Below are positions 9,506-17,897 of a stretch of 64,000 nt of DNA, one piece after another. Made by a program: the position numbers and the translations under genes. The notes under the pieces are model-generated. The model was not told where the DNA came from. It did no database searches and saw only the letters and a program-made list of their open reading frames with translations. Source of the DNA: JAJXZP01 sp963787185 (GTDB lineage Bacteria > Spirochaetota > Spirochaetia > Treponematales > Rectinemataceae); assembly GCA_963787185.1 (NCBI GenBank), contig CAWBCC010000015.1, positions 372,001 through 436,000 of the forward strand. The letters run 5' to 3'. The stretch's first letter is position 1; each line of letters starts with the position of its first letter.

Positions 9506-9631
9506 TGTGTAGCTAAACTACTGTCCCGCGAAGGTCAGGTCAATCGAGCCAGCCTGAATCGCGGGAGCGGGTTCTCCTCCCCGAGCGCCGATCGGTCGAC
9601 CTATCGTCCGAATCGGAGCGGAGACTTCCTC

Positions 9632-9660
9632 TTTTCAACGATCTCCCGGCATGCTAAACT
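9632..9660 (+). promoter_or_regulatory. Candidate promoter of the mgtA operon
   Basis: TTTTCA (9632-9637), 17-bp spacer, TAAACT (9655-9660). This would start transcription near 9667, giving a leader of about 250 nt that contains the short leader ORF. The match to consensus is modest (4/6 in each box). Confidence 0.4.
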
Positions 9661-9718
9661 TGATATTCGAATGCCGCCTTCGCGGCCGGCGCAGTTTCCG
9701 ACGAAAGGAGGGAGCCCC

Positions 9719-9838
9719 TTGGATCCATCACCCTGCGACAGCGCAAATCCAATGGACGATCCCGGAGATTCTCCGCGTACGAGTGCGGACGAGCATCCTG
9801 AACCTTCTTTCGCCGCTCAGATGCCCCGTAGAGCCTGA
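9719..9838 (+). CDS. Leader peptide ORF upstream of mgtA, rich in Pro and Asp/Glu (MgtL-like)
   Basis: A 39-codon ORF starting at TTG 9719, preceded at a 7-nt spacing by a near-perfect ribosome site (AAAGGAGG, 9704-9711), ending TGA 9836-9838, 80 nt before mgtA. The peptide starts MDPSPCDSANPMDDPGDSP and has 8 Pro and 8 Asp/Glu in 39 residues, many as D-P, P-D or E-P neighbours. Salmonella mgtL is also a short Pro/acidic leader, and such nascent chains are known to stall or destabilise ribosomes when magnesium is low. I infer that translation of this ORF reports magnesium to control mgtA expression. The segment 9839-9918 is C-rich, as expected for a Rho-dependent decision, but shows no clear intrinsic terminator. 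It would be missed by ordinary gene callers. Confidence 0.6.
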   Translation: MDPSPCDSANPMDDPGDSPRTSADEHPEPSFAAQMPRRA

Positions 9839-9918
9839 TCGCTCCCGCCCGGGGCCGGCAAAAGAAAGCTCCCGATTCCCGTCCGCCTTCGCCGATACCA
9901 GATCGATGGAGGCAGTGT

Positions 9919-12618
9919 ATGCCGATCTTTCCGCGACTTCTCACCTCCGCTATCCCGCGCGTCGTTCCGGCCTCAGGCAAAATGGACCCAGCCAACGAAA
10001 GACGTCTCCGTGACGCATGCAAAGCCGATGTCGAAGCCGCCATGGCGCTCGGCGAGTCCGGCGCGGCCGGACTCGCGGTGGACGAAGCCCTCGAACGACA
10101 AAAAGTCTACGGTCCCAACGTCCTCGCGGGCGAGAAGCGACGAGGCTTCATCCTCGAAATTCTCTCACGCTTCAAGGACCCCCTGGTCGTCATTCTCCTC
10201 CTGATCTGCGCCTTCTCGTACGGCACCGGCGACATGGTGTCGGGGAGCATAGTCCTCGGCATGCTCTTCATCAGCGTTTTCCTTTCCTACTTCCAGGAGC
10301 GCCGATCGAGCGACGCGGCCGAGAAGCTCAAGATGATGGTGCAGGCGAGCTCGGTGGTCATTCGGGAAGGCAAAGAGGCCGAGATACCCATAAGCGAGGT
10401 CGTGCCCGGCGACATAGTGCTGCTCGCCGCCGGTTCGATCATCCCGGCCGACCTGCGCCTGCTTTCCACCAAGGATTTCTTCGTCACGCAGGCGGCCCTG
10501 ACCGGCGAGTCCATGCCGGTCGAGAAGTTCCCCGCGCCCGATGCGGGCAGCACGGGCATTTTCGGCCTGAGCTCGGCCTGTTTCCAGGGTTCCACCGTCC
10601 TCTCCGGCTCGGCGCGCGGCCTCGTCGTCAACACCGGGATGCGCACTTTCCTCGGCTCGGTGGCGGCCGACATAGCCGGGCCCAAGGGCTTGACCGACTT
10701 CGACAAGGGAGTGAAATCCTTTGTCCTTCTCATGGTCAAGTTCATGCTGGTCATGATCTCGATCATCTTCCTCGTCCAGGGACTCCTCAAACACAACTGG
10801 CTCGAAGCCTTGCTCTTCGGCCTGTCGGTGGCCGTCGGTCTCACGCCGGAGATGCTGCCCATGATAGTCACCGTCTGCCTCTCCAAGGGCGCCGTCTTCA
10901 TGTCGCGCAAAAAGGTGATCGTCAAGAAGCTCAAGGCGATACAGAACCTCGGTGCCGTCAACGTACTCTGCACGGATAAGACCGGAACGATCACTCAGGA
11001 CAAGGTCGTGCTCGAAAAGCACGTCGACGTCACGAACAGGACGAGCGAGGATGTCCTGCGCTATGCATGGATGAACTCCTACTATCAGACCGGCCTGCGC
11101 AATCTCCTCGACAACTCCATTTTGTCCAACGAGGACCTCGACGTCGAACGCAGCCTGCGCAAAGTCGACGAGATACCTTTCGATTTCAACCGAAAGCGCA
11201 TGTCGGTGATCGTCGACTACGAGGGCGACCACGTTCTCATCTGCAAAGGCTCGGTCGAGGCCATCTTCGATGCCTGCGACAAGTACCAGATCGACGAAGA
11301 CATCTTCCCCCTCATCGAGATCGTCAAGCAGGACATCCTCGAGGAATACGCGAGGCTCTCATCCCAGGGCTACCGCGTGCTCGCGATAGCCTACCGCGAG
11401 TATTCCTCGGCCAAAGAGAACTTCGCCGCCGCGGACGAGATCGGGCTCACGATGCTCGGCTACCTCGCTTTCTTCGATCCGCCCAAAGACTCGACCGAGA
11501 AGGCCATAGCCTCCCTCGCAGAGCACGGTGTCAGAGTGAAGGTCCTGACCGGCGACAACGAGCTGGTCACGGCCAAGGTCTGCGAGGACGTGGGATTCAA
11601 GGCCGAAAAGGTCATCACCGGAAGGGAGCTCGACGCTCTGTCGCCGGAAGCCTTCGCCGCGGCTGTCGAGTCGCACGACGTATTCGCGCGGCTCACCCCC
11701 GCGCACAAGGAGCAGATCGTCCGGACGCTCCGCTTCGACGGACACGTCGTCGGCTTCATGGGCGACGGCATCAACGACGCGGCCGCGATGCGCGCCGCCG
11801 ACGTGGGCATATCGGTGGATACGGCCGTGGACGTCGCCAAGGAGTCGGCGGACATCATCCTCCTCGAAAAGAACCTCCTCGTCCTGGAGGACGGCATAGT
11901 CGAGGGTCGAAGGGTTTTCAACAACATCATCAAGTACATAAAGATGGGCGCGAGCTCCAACTTCGGGAACATGTTCTCCATGCTCGGCAGCTCGATCATC
12001 CTTCCCTTCCTGCCGATGACGCCGGTGCAGATTTTGCTCAACAACCTGCTCTACGACATGTCGCAGACGGCCATTCCCCTCGACAATGTGGACGTCGAAT
12101 TGCTCGAACGGCCGCAAAGCATGGATATTTCCTTCATCAGACGCTTCATGGTGTACATCGGGCCCATCTCGTCGATCTTCGACTACGCCACCTTCGGCCT
12201 CATGTGGTGGTTCTTCGGCTGTTCGGGATTCGTCGCGCCCGGAGCCACGGAGGCGGCCAAGGTCCACTTCGAAGCCCTCTTCCATACGGGATGGTTCGTA
12301 GAGTCTCTCCTCACCCAGACCTTGATCGTCCACATCATTCGCACGAACCGTATTCCCTTCATCCAGAGCCGGGCGAGCCTGGCCATGGTGAGCACGACGA
12401 TGCTCATCATGGCGGTCGGCATCGTGCTTCCCTATACCCCGATCGCTCCTTTCCTGGGCCTCGTACCGCTGCCGCCCATCTTCTGGCTCTGGATCGCCTC
12501 TTTTCTCCTCGTCTATTCCATCCTGACCCATATCGTCAAAACCTGGTTTGCCCGCACGCAGACCGGAGCGGTACGTCCCGCATCGGGCGCCGCCACGACC
12601 GGAGGTAAGGTACAATGA
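9919..12618 (+). CDS. mgtA: Magnesium-transporting P-type ATPase MgtA
   Basis: Imports Mg2+ across the inner membrane at the expense of ATP. It has 899 residues, the normal size for P3B ATPases. Order: cytoplasmic N-terminus with a short cation-ATPase N domain, helices with SYFQERRSS, actuator domain with LTGESMPVEK, helices with the VGLTPEMLPMIV ion-site motif, phosphorylation motif CTDKTGTITQ, the nucleotide-binding part with KGSVEAIF, the hinge GDGINDAAAMRAADVGIS, and a C-terminal helical bundle containing NNLLYDMSQTAIP. ATG 9919 has GGAGG 6 nt upstream. It is preceded by the Pro/Asp leader ORF and overlaps the next gene by ATGA, so the two are co-translated. Confidence 0.96.
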   Translation: MPIFPRLLTSAIPRVVPASGKMDPANERRLRDACKADVEAAMALGESGAAGLAVDEALERQKVYGPNVLAGEKRRGFILEILSRFKDPLVVILLLICAFSYGTGDMVSGSIVLGMLFISVFLSYFQERRSSDAAEKLKMMVQASSVVIREGKEAEIPISEVVPGDIVLLAAGSIIPADLRLLSTKDFFVTQAALTGESMPVEKFPAPDAGSTGIFGLSSACFQGSTVLSGSARGLVVNTGMRTFLGSVAADIAGPKGLTDFDKGVKSFVLLMVKFMLVMISIIFLVQGLLKHNWLEALLFGLSVAVGLTPEMLPMIVTVCLSKGAVFMSRKKVIVKKLKAIQNLGAVNVLCTDKTGTITQDKVVLEKHVDVTNRTSEDVLRYAWMNSYYQTGLRNLLDNSILSNEDLDVERSLRKVDEIPFDFNRKRMSVIVDYEGDHVLICKGSVEAIFDACDKYQIDEDIFPLIEIVKQDILEEYARLSSQGYRVLAIAYREYSSAKENFAAADEIGLTMLGYLAFFDPPKDSTEKAIASLAEHGVRVKVLTGDNELVTAKVCEDVGFKAEKVITGRELDALSPEAFAAAVESHDVFARLTPAHKEQIVRTLRFDGHVVGFMGDGINDAAAMRAADVGISVDTAVDVAKESADIILLEKNLLVLEDGIVEGRRVFNNIIKYIKMGASSNFGNMFSMLGSSIILPFLPMTPVQILLNNLLYDMSQTAIPLDNVDVELLERPQSMDISFIRRFMVYIGPISSIFDYATFGLMWWFFGCSGFVAPGATEAAKVHFEALFHTGWFVESLLTQTLIVHIIRTNRIPFIQSRASLAMVSTTMLIMAVGIVLPYTPIAPFLGLVPLPPIFWLWIASFLLVYSILTHIVKTWFARTQTGAVRPASGAATTGGKVQ

Positions 12619-13409
12619 AAAGTCTGCTCGAGGCTCTCGAGGAGGGCCGGCTGATAGAGCTGCCGGAGTGCGACAAGGAAAAGGCACTCGAGCTTCTCGC
12701 GCACCTTATCGAAGCCATTCCCGACATCGGGACGAAAATCGACCTCATGAAGAGCGTGATGGAGCGCGAGGCCCAGTCCAACACGGGCATCGGCCGCGGC
12801 GTAGCCTGCCCGCACTGTCGCACCCCGAACGACGGGGAGTTGCTCTGCGCGGTCGGTTGGTCGCCCTGCGGGATCGACTATGGAGCGCCCGACGGCAAGG
12901 GAGTGCACCTCCTCGTCATGTACTATGTGCCCGATTCGGAACGCAACGCCTATCTCAAGGAAATATCGGGGCTCGCCAAGGCCATCTCGGCCGGCGATAC
13001 GATCGAGTCCGTGTCGAGTCTCCCGGACATCCATACCGTGCGCGAGAAACTCCTCGACTGGGTCGGACTGGTGGTCAACGAGACGATGCCCGAATCCAAG
13101 GCCCGGATGATCAAGCTCGAGGCCAGGCAGGCGATCGCCGCCGTCCAGACGGCTGCGGCTCCGCCCATGGTCGTCGCCTCGGGGGCCCACTTCCTGCCCT
13201 TCAGGCTCGTAACCTGGCCCGCGGGCGCGGTCGCGCTCTGCAACGATCCGACTCTGGCAGATAGCCTGGAGCGCATGGCGGACCTGGGATCGCGCATCGC
13301 ACTCTCACGGGAGTTCGACCTGCCCGACTACCGGATCGCCGTGCTTTCCGAGTCCATCTTCGCGGGCAACCGCAAGGAGTACGAGGCGGTGGCGATTCGG
13401 CTGGGCTGA
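12615..13409 (+). CDS. PTS EIIA (PtsN/fructose-type) domain protein, coupled to mgtA
   Basis: 264 residues. The N-terminal half follows the PTS EIIA-2 fold, with LMKSVMEREAQSNTGIGRG and then VACPHCRT, in which His67 corresponds to the phosphorylated histidine of PtsN (normally PHGR; here Gly is replaced by Cys). The last 100 residues have no family I can name. The ATG overlaps the mgtA stop (ATGA), so both proteins are made together. In enterobacteria PtsN controls potassium handling; by analogy I infer that this protein tunes MgtA according to phosphorylation state, but no such link is shown. It contains no sugar-specific EIIB or EIIC domain. Confidence 0.8.
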   Translation: MKSLLEALEEGRLIELPECDKEKALELLAHLIEAIPDIGTKIDLMKSVMEREAQSNTGIGRGVACPHCRTPNDGELLCAVGWSPCGIDYGAPDGKGVHLLVMYYVPDSERNAYLKEISGLAKAISAGDTIESVSSLPDIHTVREKLLDWVGLVVNETMPESKARMIKLEARQAIAAVQTAAAPPMVVASGAHFLPFRLVTWPAGAVALCNDPTLADSLERMADLGSRIALSREFDLPDYRIAVLSESIFAGNRKEYEAVAIRLG

Positions 13410-13449
13410 AGCGCGGCCGAATCGCCCCGAGATCCCGGCGGACCGGGGC

Positions 13450-14226
13450 CTATTTCCAGGCCCTCGTCACATAGGCGTAGAGGTCCCGGGCCTGCGCCAC
13501 GCTCAGGGCGGAGGCGGGGAACGGCGGCATGCTTCCCCGCGAACCGTCGGGCATGGTGGGCTTGCGGATGAAGGCGACGAAGTCGTTCAGGCTGGCGAGT
13601 TTCCCGGAACCGCGGATGGGTCGCGAGGCGACGATGACGTTTCCGCCGTTGACATGGCAGCCTTCGCAGTTGTTCGCGAACAATTCCCTGCCGGCCGTCG
13701 CGTTGCCCGGTACGTCGCTCGCATCGGCAGGAACGGACCGAGCCGGAGCCGCGACGGAGATGACGGCCGGAGCGGCCGCGACCTCGGCCGTTCTCGTGCC
13801 TCGTCCGTAGATGATCCCGGCGCCGAAGTATCCCAATCCGACCACGGTGAGCAAGCTGAGCGCATAGATGATCATCATCCAGCCGTTGTGGGGCTTGGCC
13901 CGGCCGCCCAGGACGATCCCGACCACTAGAAGAACGATAAGCACGGCGGCCAGGACCATCTTCACCTTTATGGCTGTCATGGGGACGCCGTGGTAGAAGT
14001 GGATCCAATCGAAGACGCCGAAAAGTATGGTGGGAAAGACGAATATGAGAGCCAGGATCGACACGTACCGTGCGGTCAGCACGAGTTGCCTGCGCTTGAA
14101 AATGACCGCGACCGCGAAGAAGACAAAGGCTCCTATGACCAGCCCGATCGGTATATGCGTCATCGGCGGGTGGATAGGGTCGGTGAATCCCAGGGCGTTC
14201 AGCAACCTATAGAGCGAATTGATCAC
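13450..14226 (-). CDS. Membrane protein with DUF2231-type domain and C-terminal cytochrome c domain
   Basis: 258 residues from GTG 14226, which has an AAGGAGG ribosome site 7 nt upstream; longer versions of the ORF would begin inside a repeat element. The N-terminal half holds four membrane helices of DUF2231 type (motif HPPMTHIPIGL with two conserved His). An Ala/Pro-rich linker follows, then a monohaem cytochrome c domain with CEGCH and a distal Met in SMPPFPAS. I infer an exported haem domain tethered to a membrane electron-transfer module. The heme ligation motif is clear, the redox partner unknown. It is convergent with the mgtA operon (40-bp gap). Confidence 0.85.
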   Translation of the reverse strand: MINSLYRLLNALGFTDPIHPPMTHIPIGLVIGAFVFFAVAVIFKRRQLVLTARYVSILALIFVFPTILFGVFDWIHFYHGVPMTAIKVKMVLAAVLIVLLVVGIVLGGRAKPHNGWMMIIYALSLLTVVGLGYFGAGIIYGRGTRTAEVAAAPAVISVAAPARSVPADASDVPGNATAGRELFANNCEGCHVNGGNVIVASRPIRGSGKLASLNDFVAFIRKPTMPDGSRGSMPPFPASALSVAQARDLYAYVTRAWK

Positions 14227-14309
14227 GGTCGGCCTCCTTGGCGCTCGGGTCAATTTCAGATTACCTGCAATCGATTCCCCTGTCAAATCGGAGCCGGGGC
14301 CGGGAAATC

Positions 14310-14432
14310 GGCCACAGAGGCACGGAGGGAAGAGAATGGAGAAAAAGCCGTTCGGCATCGAGGGGAATTGCGGCCTCGCATTTCCCTCTCTTCGATCCCC
14401 ACTCTCCCTCTAAACTCCGTGTCTCCGTGGCC
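14310..14432. repeat. 123-bp element with 18-bp inverted ends (GGCCACAGAGGCACGGAG type)
   Basis: The left end 14310-14327 (GGCCACAGAGGCACGGAG) and right end 14415-14432 are inverted repeats with 2 mismatches in 18. The element sits in the gap between the cytochrome and AtpZ-like genes. The same end sequence occurs once more at 62689-62706 (17/18 match). I see no ORF inside. It is probably a dispersed intergenic repeat or a small non-autonomous element. Confidence 0.6.
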
Positions 14433-14490
14433 ATTTCTCTCATTTCCCTGCGCATCCGCGGCTAGTCTTGTGGTTGACCGTTCGACGTTT

Positions 14491-14787
14491 CTAATGCTTT
14501 TCGGCTTCGATGCGTTTCTTGATCCAGCGCCAGGCGGCGCCGCAGCCCAGGACAATTCCGGCGACCAGAAAGACGATCATGAGGGCGGGACCGGTTCCGA
14601 ACAGAGAGTCCATCCAGCGCCCGAGAACGATGCCGAGGAGTATCGGTATGGCGACGCTCCAGCCGACGATCCCCAAGGTGCCCAGCCAGGCCAGGGCCGC
14701 CTTTCTGTCCGCGAGCTCCTTTCGGCGTCCGATTTCCTTGCGGCGGGCCTCGGAATCCTTGTCGTCGCGGGGCTTCTGTGCGCTCAT
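14491..14787 (-). CDS. AtpZ/AtpI (AtpQ)-like small membrane protein
   Basis: 98 residues. A basic N-terminal tail is followed by two membrane helices with WLGTLGIVGWSVAIPILLGIVLGRWMD, which is the signature of AtpZ/AtpI proteins (called AtpQ in N-ATPase operons), and a basic C-terminus. These proteins assist assembly of F-type ATP synthase c-rings or act as Mg/Ca channels. No ATP-synthase gene is nearby: the upstream neighbour is an AraC regulator whose stop overlaps this start. It is therefore an orphan copy. The family is fairly sure; the role is not. Confidence 0.75.
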   Translation of the reverse strand: MSAQKPRDDKDSEARRKEIGRRKELADRKAALAWLGTLGIVGWSVAIPILLGIVLGRWMDSLFGTGPALMIVFLVAGIVLGCGAAWRWIKKRIEAEKH

Positions 14788-15965
14788 TTTCCCACCTGCG
14801 AGGCGGCGGCGCGGGCGCGAAACTGTGTCGGCGAAAGCGCCGTGTGCTGCTTGAAAATCCTATTGAAGGCCGACTTCGAATTGAACCCGCATTCGAGCGC
14901 CATGTCGAGTACGCTCTCCCCCGATCTGCGCGGGTCGGCGAGGCAGCACTTTACGTCCTCGACGCGCAGGCGATTCACGTAATCGTAGAATCTCGTGCCG
15001 AGCCTCTGATTGAGCAGCTGCGACAGGTGGTGAGGCGAGGCATGGAGCAGCGCGGCGAGCTTGGGAAGGGTCAGGTCGGGATCCGAGTACGGCCTCTTGG
15101 ATCGCACGGCCCGGTCGAGCCGATCGAGGAGCAGATCGCCTTCCTCCTCCGATATGCCGGATTTCTCGTACTTGCGCCTGAGTTCCCCCGGAGGCTCCGC
15201 ACGAAGCACGGGTTTGGCGACGAGGAATACGTCGGGTTCGTGAAAGGCCTTGTAGCCGATATAGTAGGCCGAAAATACGGCAGCGAGCGGGGCGAAGAGG
15301 TACATGAGCCTATAGGTTATGACCAGGAAAAACAGCACGTAGGATACCGTGCCCGCCGCGAGCGCGAGGGCGAAGGCGATGATCACATTTCGCATCCACG
15401 AAAGAGTGATCGAATCGATCGAAGAGTACGTATCCCTGATCATGATCTCGTAGCGCCGAACCTTGAACCAGATCACGCCCAGGTAAATCCAGAGCTGGAG
15501 CTCGAAAGCTATCTCGTACCAGAATCTGTCGAAGTACTCCGCGGCCGTGTAATTGCCGTTATGCAGCCAGACTTCCACGAAGAGCATCTTGAAGACCCGA
15601 TCTTCCAGATAGAAGGGGAGGCAAAGCGGCATGAGAAGCACGGCGCCGCCGAGGTGGAGCGGCAGACTTTTCCGCATGACTGCGGAGGGGCTCACGAGAG
15701 TCTGGACGTAGAGGAAGAGCACGGGCCCCATGAGGAGCCGAAAGGCGGGCTCCAGCCCGATCAGGAAAGGCACATTGCGATAGAGGCCGGTACGGTAGAG
15801 GATTCCGTTCATCGTCGCAAGGGGGAGTACGAGGAAAAACATCGCGAGAATGTGATTGGCCCTGCGATTGCCGCGGTCCGCCCGCCAGAACACGAGTGCC
15901 AGAAAAAGGCATTGCGCGGAACCGAGAATGAGGACCAGGGAGAGAAAATCGACGCTCGCTTGCAT
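14784..15965 (-). CDS. Membrane-anchored AraC-family transcriptional regulator
   Basis: 393 residues. The first 235 or so form about seven hydrophobic helices, a 7TM-like sensor module. The last 100 residues form an AraC-type double helix-turn-helix, with LTLPKLAALLHASPHHLSQLLN (first HTH) and SVLDMALECGFNSKSAFNRIFK followed by SPTQFR (second). It therefore likely senses a ligand at the membrane and binds DNA. The start at 15965 directly abuts the stop of the sugar permease gene (15966), with GGAG close upstream, and the end overlaps the AtpZ-like gene. Membership in the transporter operon suggests it regulates that locus. Confidence 0.88.
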   Translation of the reverse strand: MQASVDFLSLVLILGSAQCLFLALVFWRADRGNRRANHILAMFFLVLPLATMNGILYRTGLYRNVPFLIGLEPAFRLLMGPVLFLYVQTLVSPSAVMRKSLPLHLGGAVLLMPLCLPFYLEDRVFKMLFVEVWLHNGNYTAAEYFDRFWYEIAFELQLWIYLGVIWFKVRRYEIMIRDTYSSIDSITLSWMRNVIIAFALALAAGTVSYVLFFLVITYRLMYLFAPLAAVFSAYYIGYKAFHEPDVFLVAKPVLRAEPPGELRRKYEKSGISEEEGDLLLDRLDRAVRSKRPYSDPDLTLPKLAALLHASPHHLSQLLNQRLGTRFYDYVNRLRVEDVKCCLADPRRSGESVLDMALECGFNSKSAFNRIFKQHTALSPTQFRARAAASQVGK

Positions 15966-16877
15966 TCACTCCTTGTTGCCGCCGCCGGTCATGCCCATCA
16001 CGATGTATTTCTGGAAGAAGATCGCGATCAAGAGGGGCGGGATCGACGCGATAACGCCTCCCGTGGTGATCATACCATAGTCCACCGAATTTTTGCCGGT
16101 GAATTCGGCTATGGCGACCGGGATCGTCTTGGCTGCAAGACTCGAGGTGAATATGAGAGAGAAGAAGAACTCGTCCCAAGAGAGCAGGAAAGCGAGGATG
16201 CCGGTGGCGATCAGCCCCGGACGAGCCATCGGCACATAGACATAACGAAGGGTCTGCAGCCGCGTGCAGCCGTCTATGAGGGCCGCTTCCTCGAAGCTTC
16301 GCGAGATCGAGCCGAAGTAGTTGCGCATGACCCAGACGATGAATGGAATCGTCATGGAAAGGTAGAGGAAAACCAGCGTGACCTTCCGGTCGAGGAGCCC
16401 CAGCGCGCTTACGGCCACGTACAGCGGCAAAACGATCACTATGGGCGGAATCATGTACGTGAACAGGAGGGCGTATAGGAGTTTTTCCTTGAACGCAAAA
16501 CGCAGGCGGGCAAAGGCGTAGGATGCGAGGGCTCCGACGACTAGGCCCACGGCCGTGACCAGAAGAGCGACGACGAGGCTGTTGAACAGGGCATATTTGA
16601 AGGCCCGGGCGATCTCCTCTCCCGCGGGGCCGAAGACGGCCGCATAGCGGTCGAAGCTCAGACGTCCCGGAGGGAAACGCAGCGGCAGGGATATCAGATC
16701 CCGACGTTCGGAGAGGCTCGATATGAAAAGCCAGACGAAGGGCGCCATGACGAAAACGAGGAGGAGAAAACCCATCGAGCACTGGAAAACCGCAAAGCGC
16801 AGGCGCCGGGCCGATGTGCGATGCGTCGAACCTCGGCGGGCGGCGCCTCGGGCGGCCGAGCCGTGCGTCTCAGTCAT
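15966..16877 (-). CDS. Sugar ABC transporter permease (MalG/UgpE type)
   Basis: Inner-membrane permease, 303 residues, six predicted helices after a basic N-terminus. The EAA loop that docks to the ATPase reads EEAALIDGCTRLQTLRYVYVPMARPG, near residue 195. It overlaps the upstream permease gene by 8 bp. No ATPase gene is in the operon, so a shared MsmK/UgpC-type ATPase encoded elsewhere must energise it, as is common for this CUT1 class. Substrate probably a sugar or amino sugar, given the SIS-domain gene upstream. Confidence 0.92.
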   Translation of the reverse strand: MTETHGSAARGAARRGSTHRTSARRLRFAVFQCSMGFLLLVFVMAPFVWLFISSLSERRDLISLPLRFPPGRLSFDRYAAVFGPAGEEIARAFKYALFNSLVVALLVTAVGLVVGALASYAFARLRFAFKEKLLYALLFTYMIPPIVIVLPLYVAVSALGLLDRKVTLVFLYLSMTIPFIVWVMRNYFGSISRSFEEAALIDGCTRLQTLRYVYVPMARPGLIATGILAFLLSWDEFFFSLIFTSSLAAKTIPVAIAEFTGKNSVDYGMITTGGVIASIPPLLIAIFFQKYIVMGMTGGGNKE

Positions 16878-17808
16878 TGATGTCCTCCTGCCTGCCCAAT
16901 CGGAGATAGACGACCGTCAAAGCGAGGACCAGAAAGGCGATCACGTAGGAGATCGTCGCGGCGGCCGAATAGTTCAAATTGTCGAAGCCGCGGAGATATG
17001 CGTCGTAGGTGAGAACCTTGGTGCCGTTCGCCGGACCGCCCTTCGTCATGATATAGAAGAGATCGAAGGCCTTGAACTTCTCCATCGAGCGCATTACGAC
17101 GACGACGAGGAGTGTCGGCACCAGGTGGGGAAAGGTGACGTAGCGGAAGCGTCTGAAGACGCCCGCTCCGTCGATCCGCGCCGCCTCGTAGAGTGACCTG
17201 TTGATGAACTGCAGCGCCGCAAGGAAAAAAATCGCCGAATAGGGCGCCATCTTCCAGACATCGGCCAGGATGACCATGTTCATCGCGAGCCAGGGCTGCC
17301 CGAGCCATGCATGGTACTCTCTTATCAGGCCAAGCCAGGTCAACAGGGCGTTGAGCACCCCGTAGTCGGGATGGAGTATCCACTTCCAGAGCGCGCCGGA
17401 GACGTTGGTCGGAATCGCCCAGGGCAGAATGACGAGCGCCCGCAGGACACCGACCCCCGGAAAGCTTCCCGCCAGGAGGAGGGCGAATAGGAGGCCCAGT
17501 CCGGTCTCCAGCACCAGGGACACGAAAGTAAAATAGAGGGTCCGGCCGAGCGACGACCAGAACCAGGAGGCCCCCAGGACCGACGCGTAGTTCGCCAGGC
17601 CGGTGAAGCGCCCCTTCGCGGTCGAAAGCAGATTCATATTGAAAAGGGTATATGCGAAAGTGATGAGGAGCGGCACCAAGACGACTATGAAGATCAACAA
17701 GGCCGCGGGCGTCAGGAGAAGAAAAGCGAAGCCCTGTTCGCTCAGATCGCCCTCGCTTCCCCTTCCCCGTCCTCCGCCCTCGAGCGGCTTTCGGTGCCTT
17801 GAAGTCAT
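16870..17808 (-). CDS. Sugar ABC transporter permease (MalF/UgpA type)
   Basis: 312 residues, six helices, with the EAA loop YEAARIDGAGVFRRFRYVTFPH. It partners with the MalG-type permease, which it overlaps by 8 bp. ATG 17808 has a GGAGAAGG ribosome site. It follows the binding-protein gene after an 89-bp gap. The N-terminal 30 residues are unusually rich in Gly and Arg. Confidence 0.92.
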   Translation of the reverse strand: MTSRHRKPLEGGGRGRGSEGDLSEQGFAFLLLTPAALLIFIVVLVPLLITFAYTLFNMNLLSTAKGRFTGLANYASVLGASWFWSSLGRTLYFTFVSLVLETGLGLLFALLLAGSFPGVGVLRALVILPWAIPTNVSGALWKWILHPDYGVLNALLTWLGLIREYHAWLGQPWLAMNMVILADVWKMAPYSAIFFLAALQFINRSLYEAARIDGAGVFRRFRYVTFPHLVPTLLVVVVMRSMEKFKAFDLFYIMTKGGPANGTKVLTYDAYLRGFDNLNYSAAATISYVIAFLVLALTVVYLRLGRQEDIND

Positions 17809-17897
17809 GCTGCCTTCTCCGAACGACCAAATTGACCCGCCGCGGCGGGCGGAAAGAGAATGGAGGAGGCTCGCCGAGCGAGCCTCCGGGTTCGGCT

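Noticed and set aside
9506..9718. M-box (ykoK) magnesium riboswitch upstream of mgtA
   Set aside because: I looked for the conserved GGUGAGGCUCC-type core and did not find it; the leader ORF is the better-supported element.
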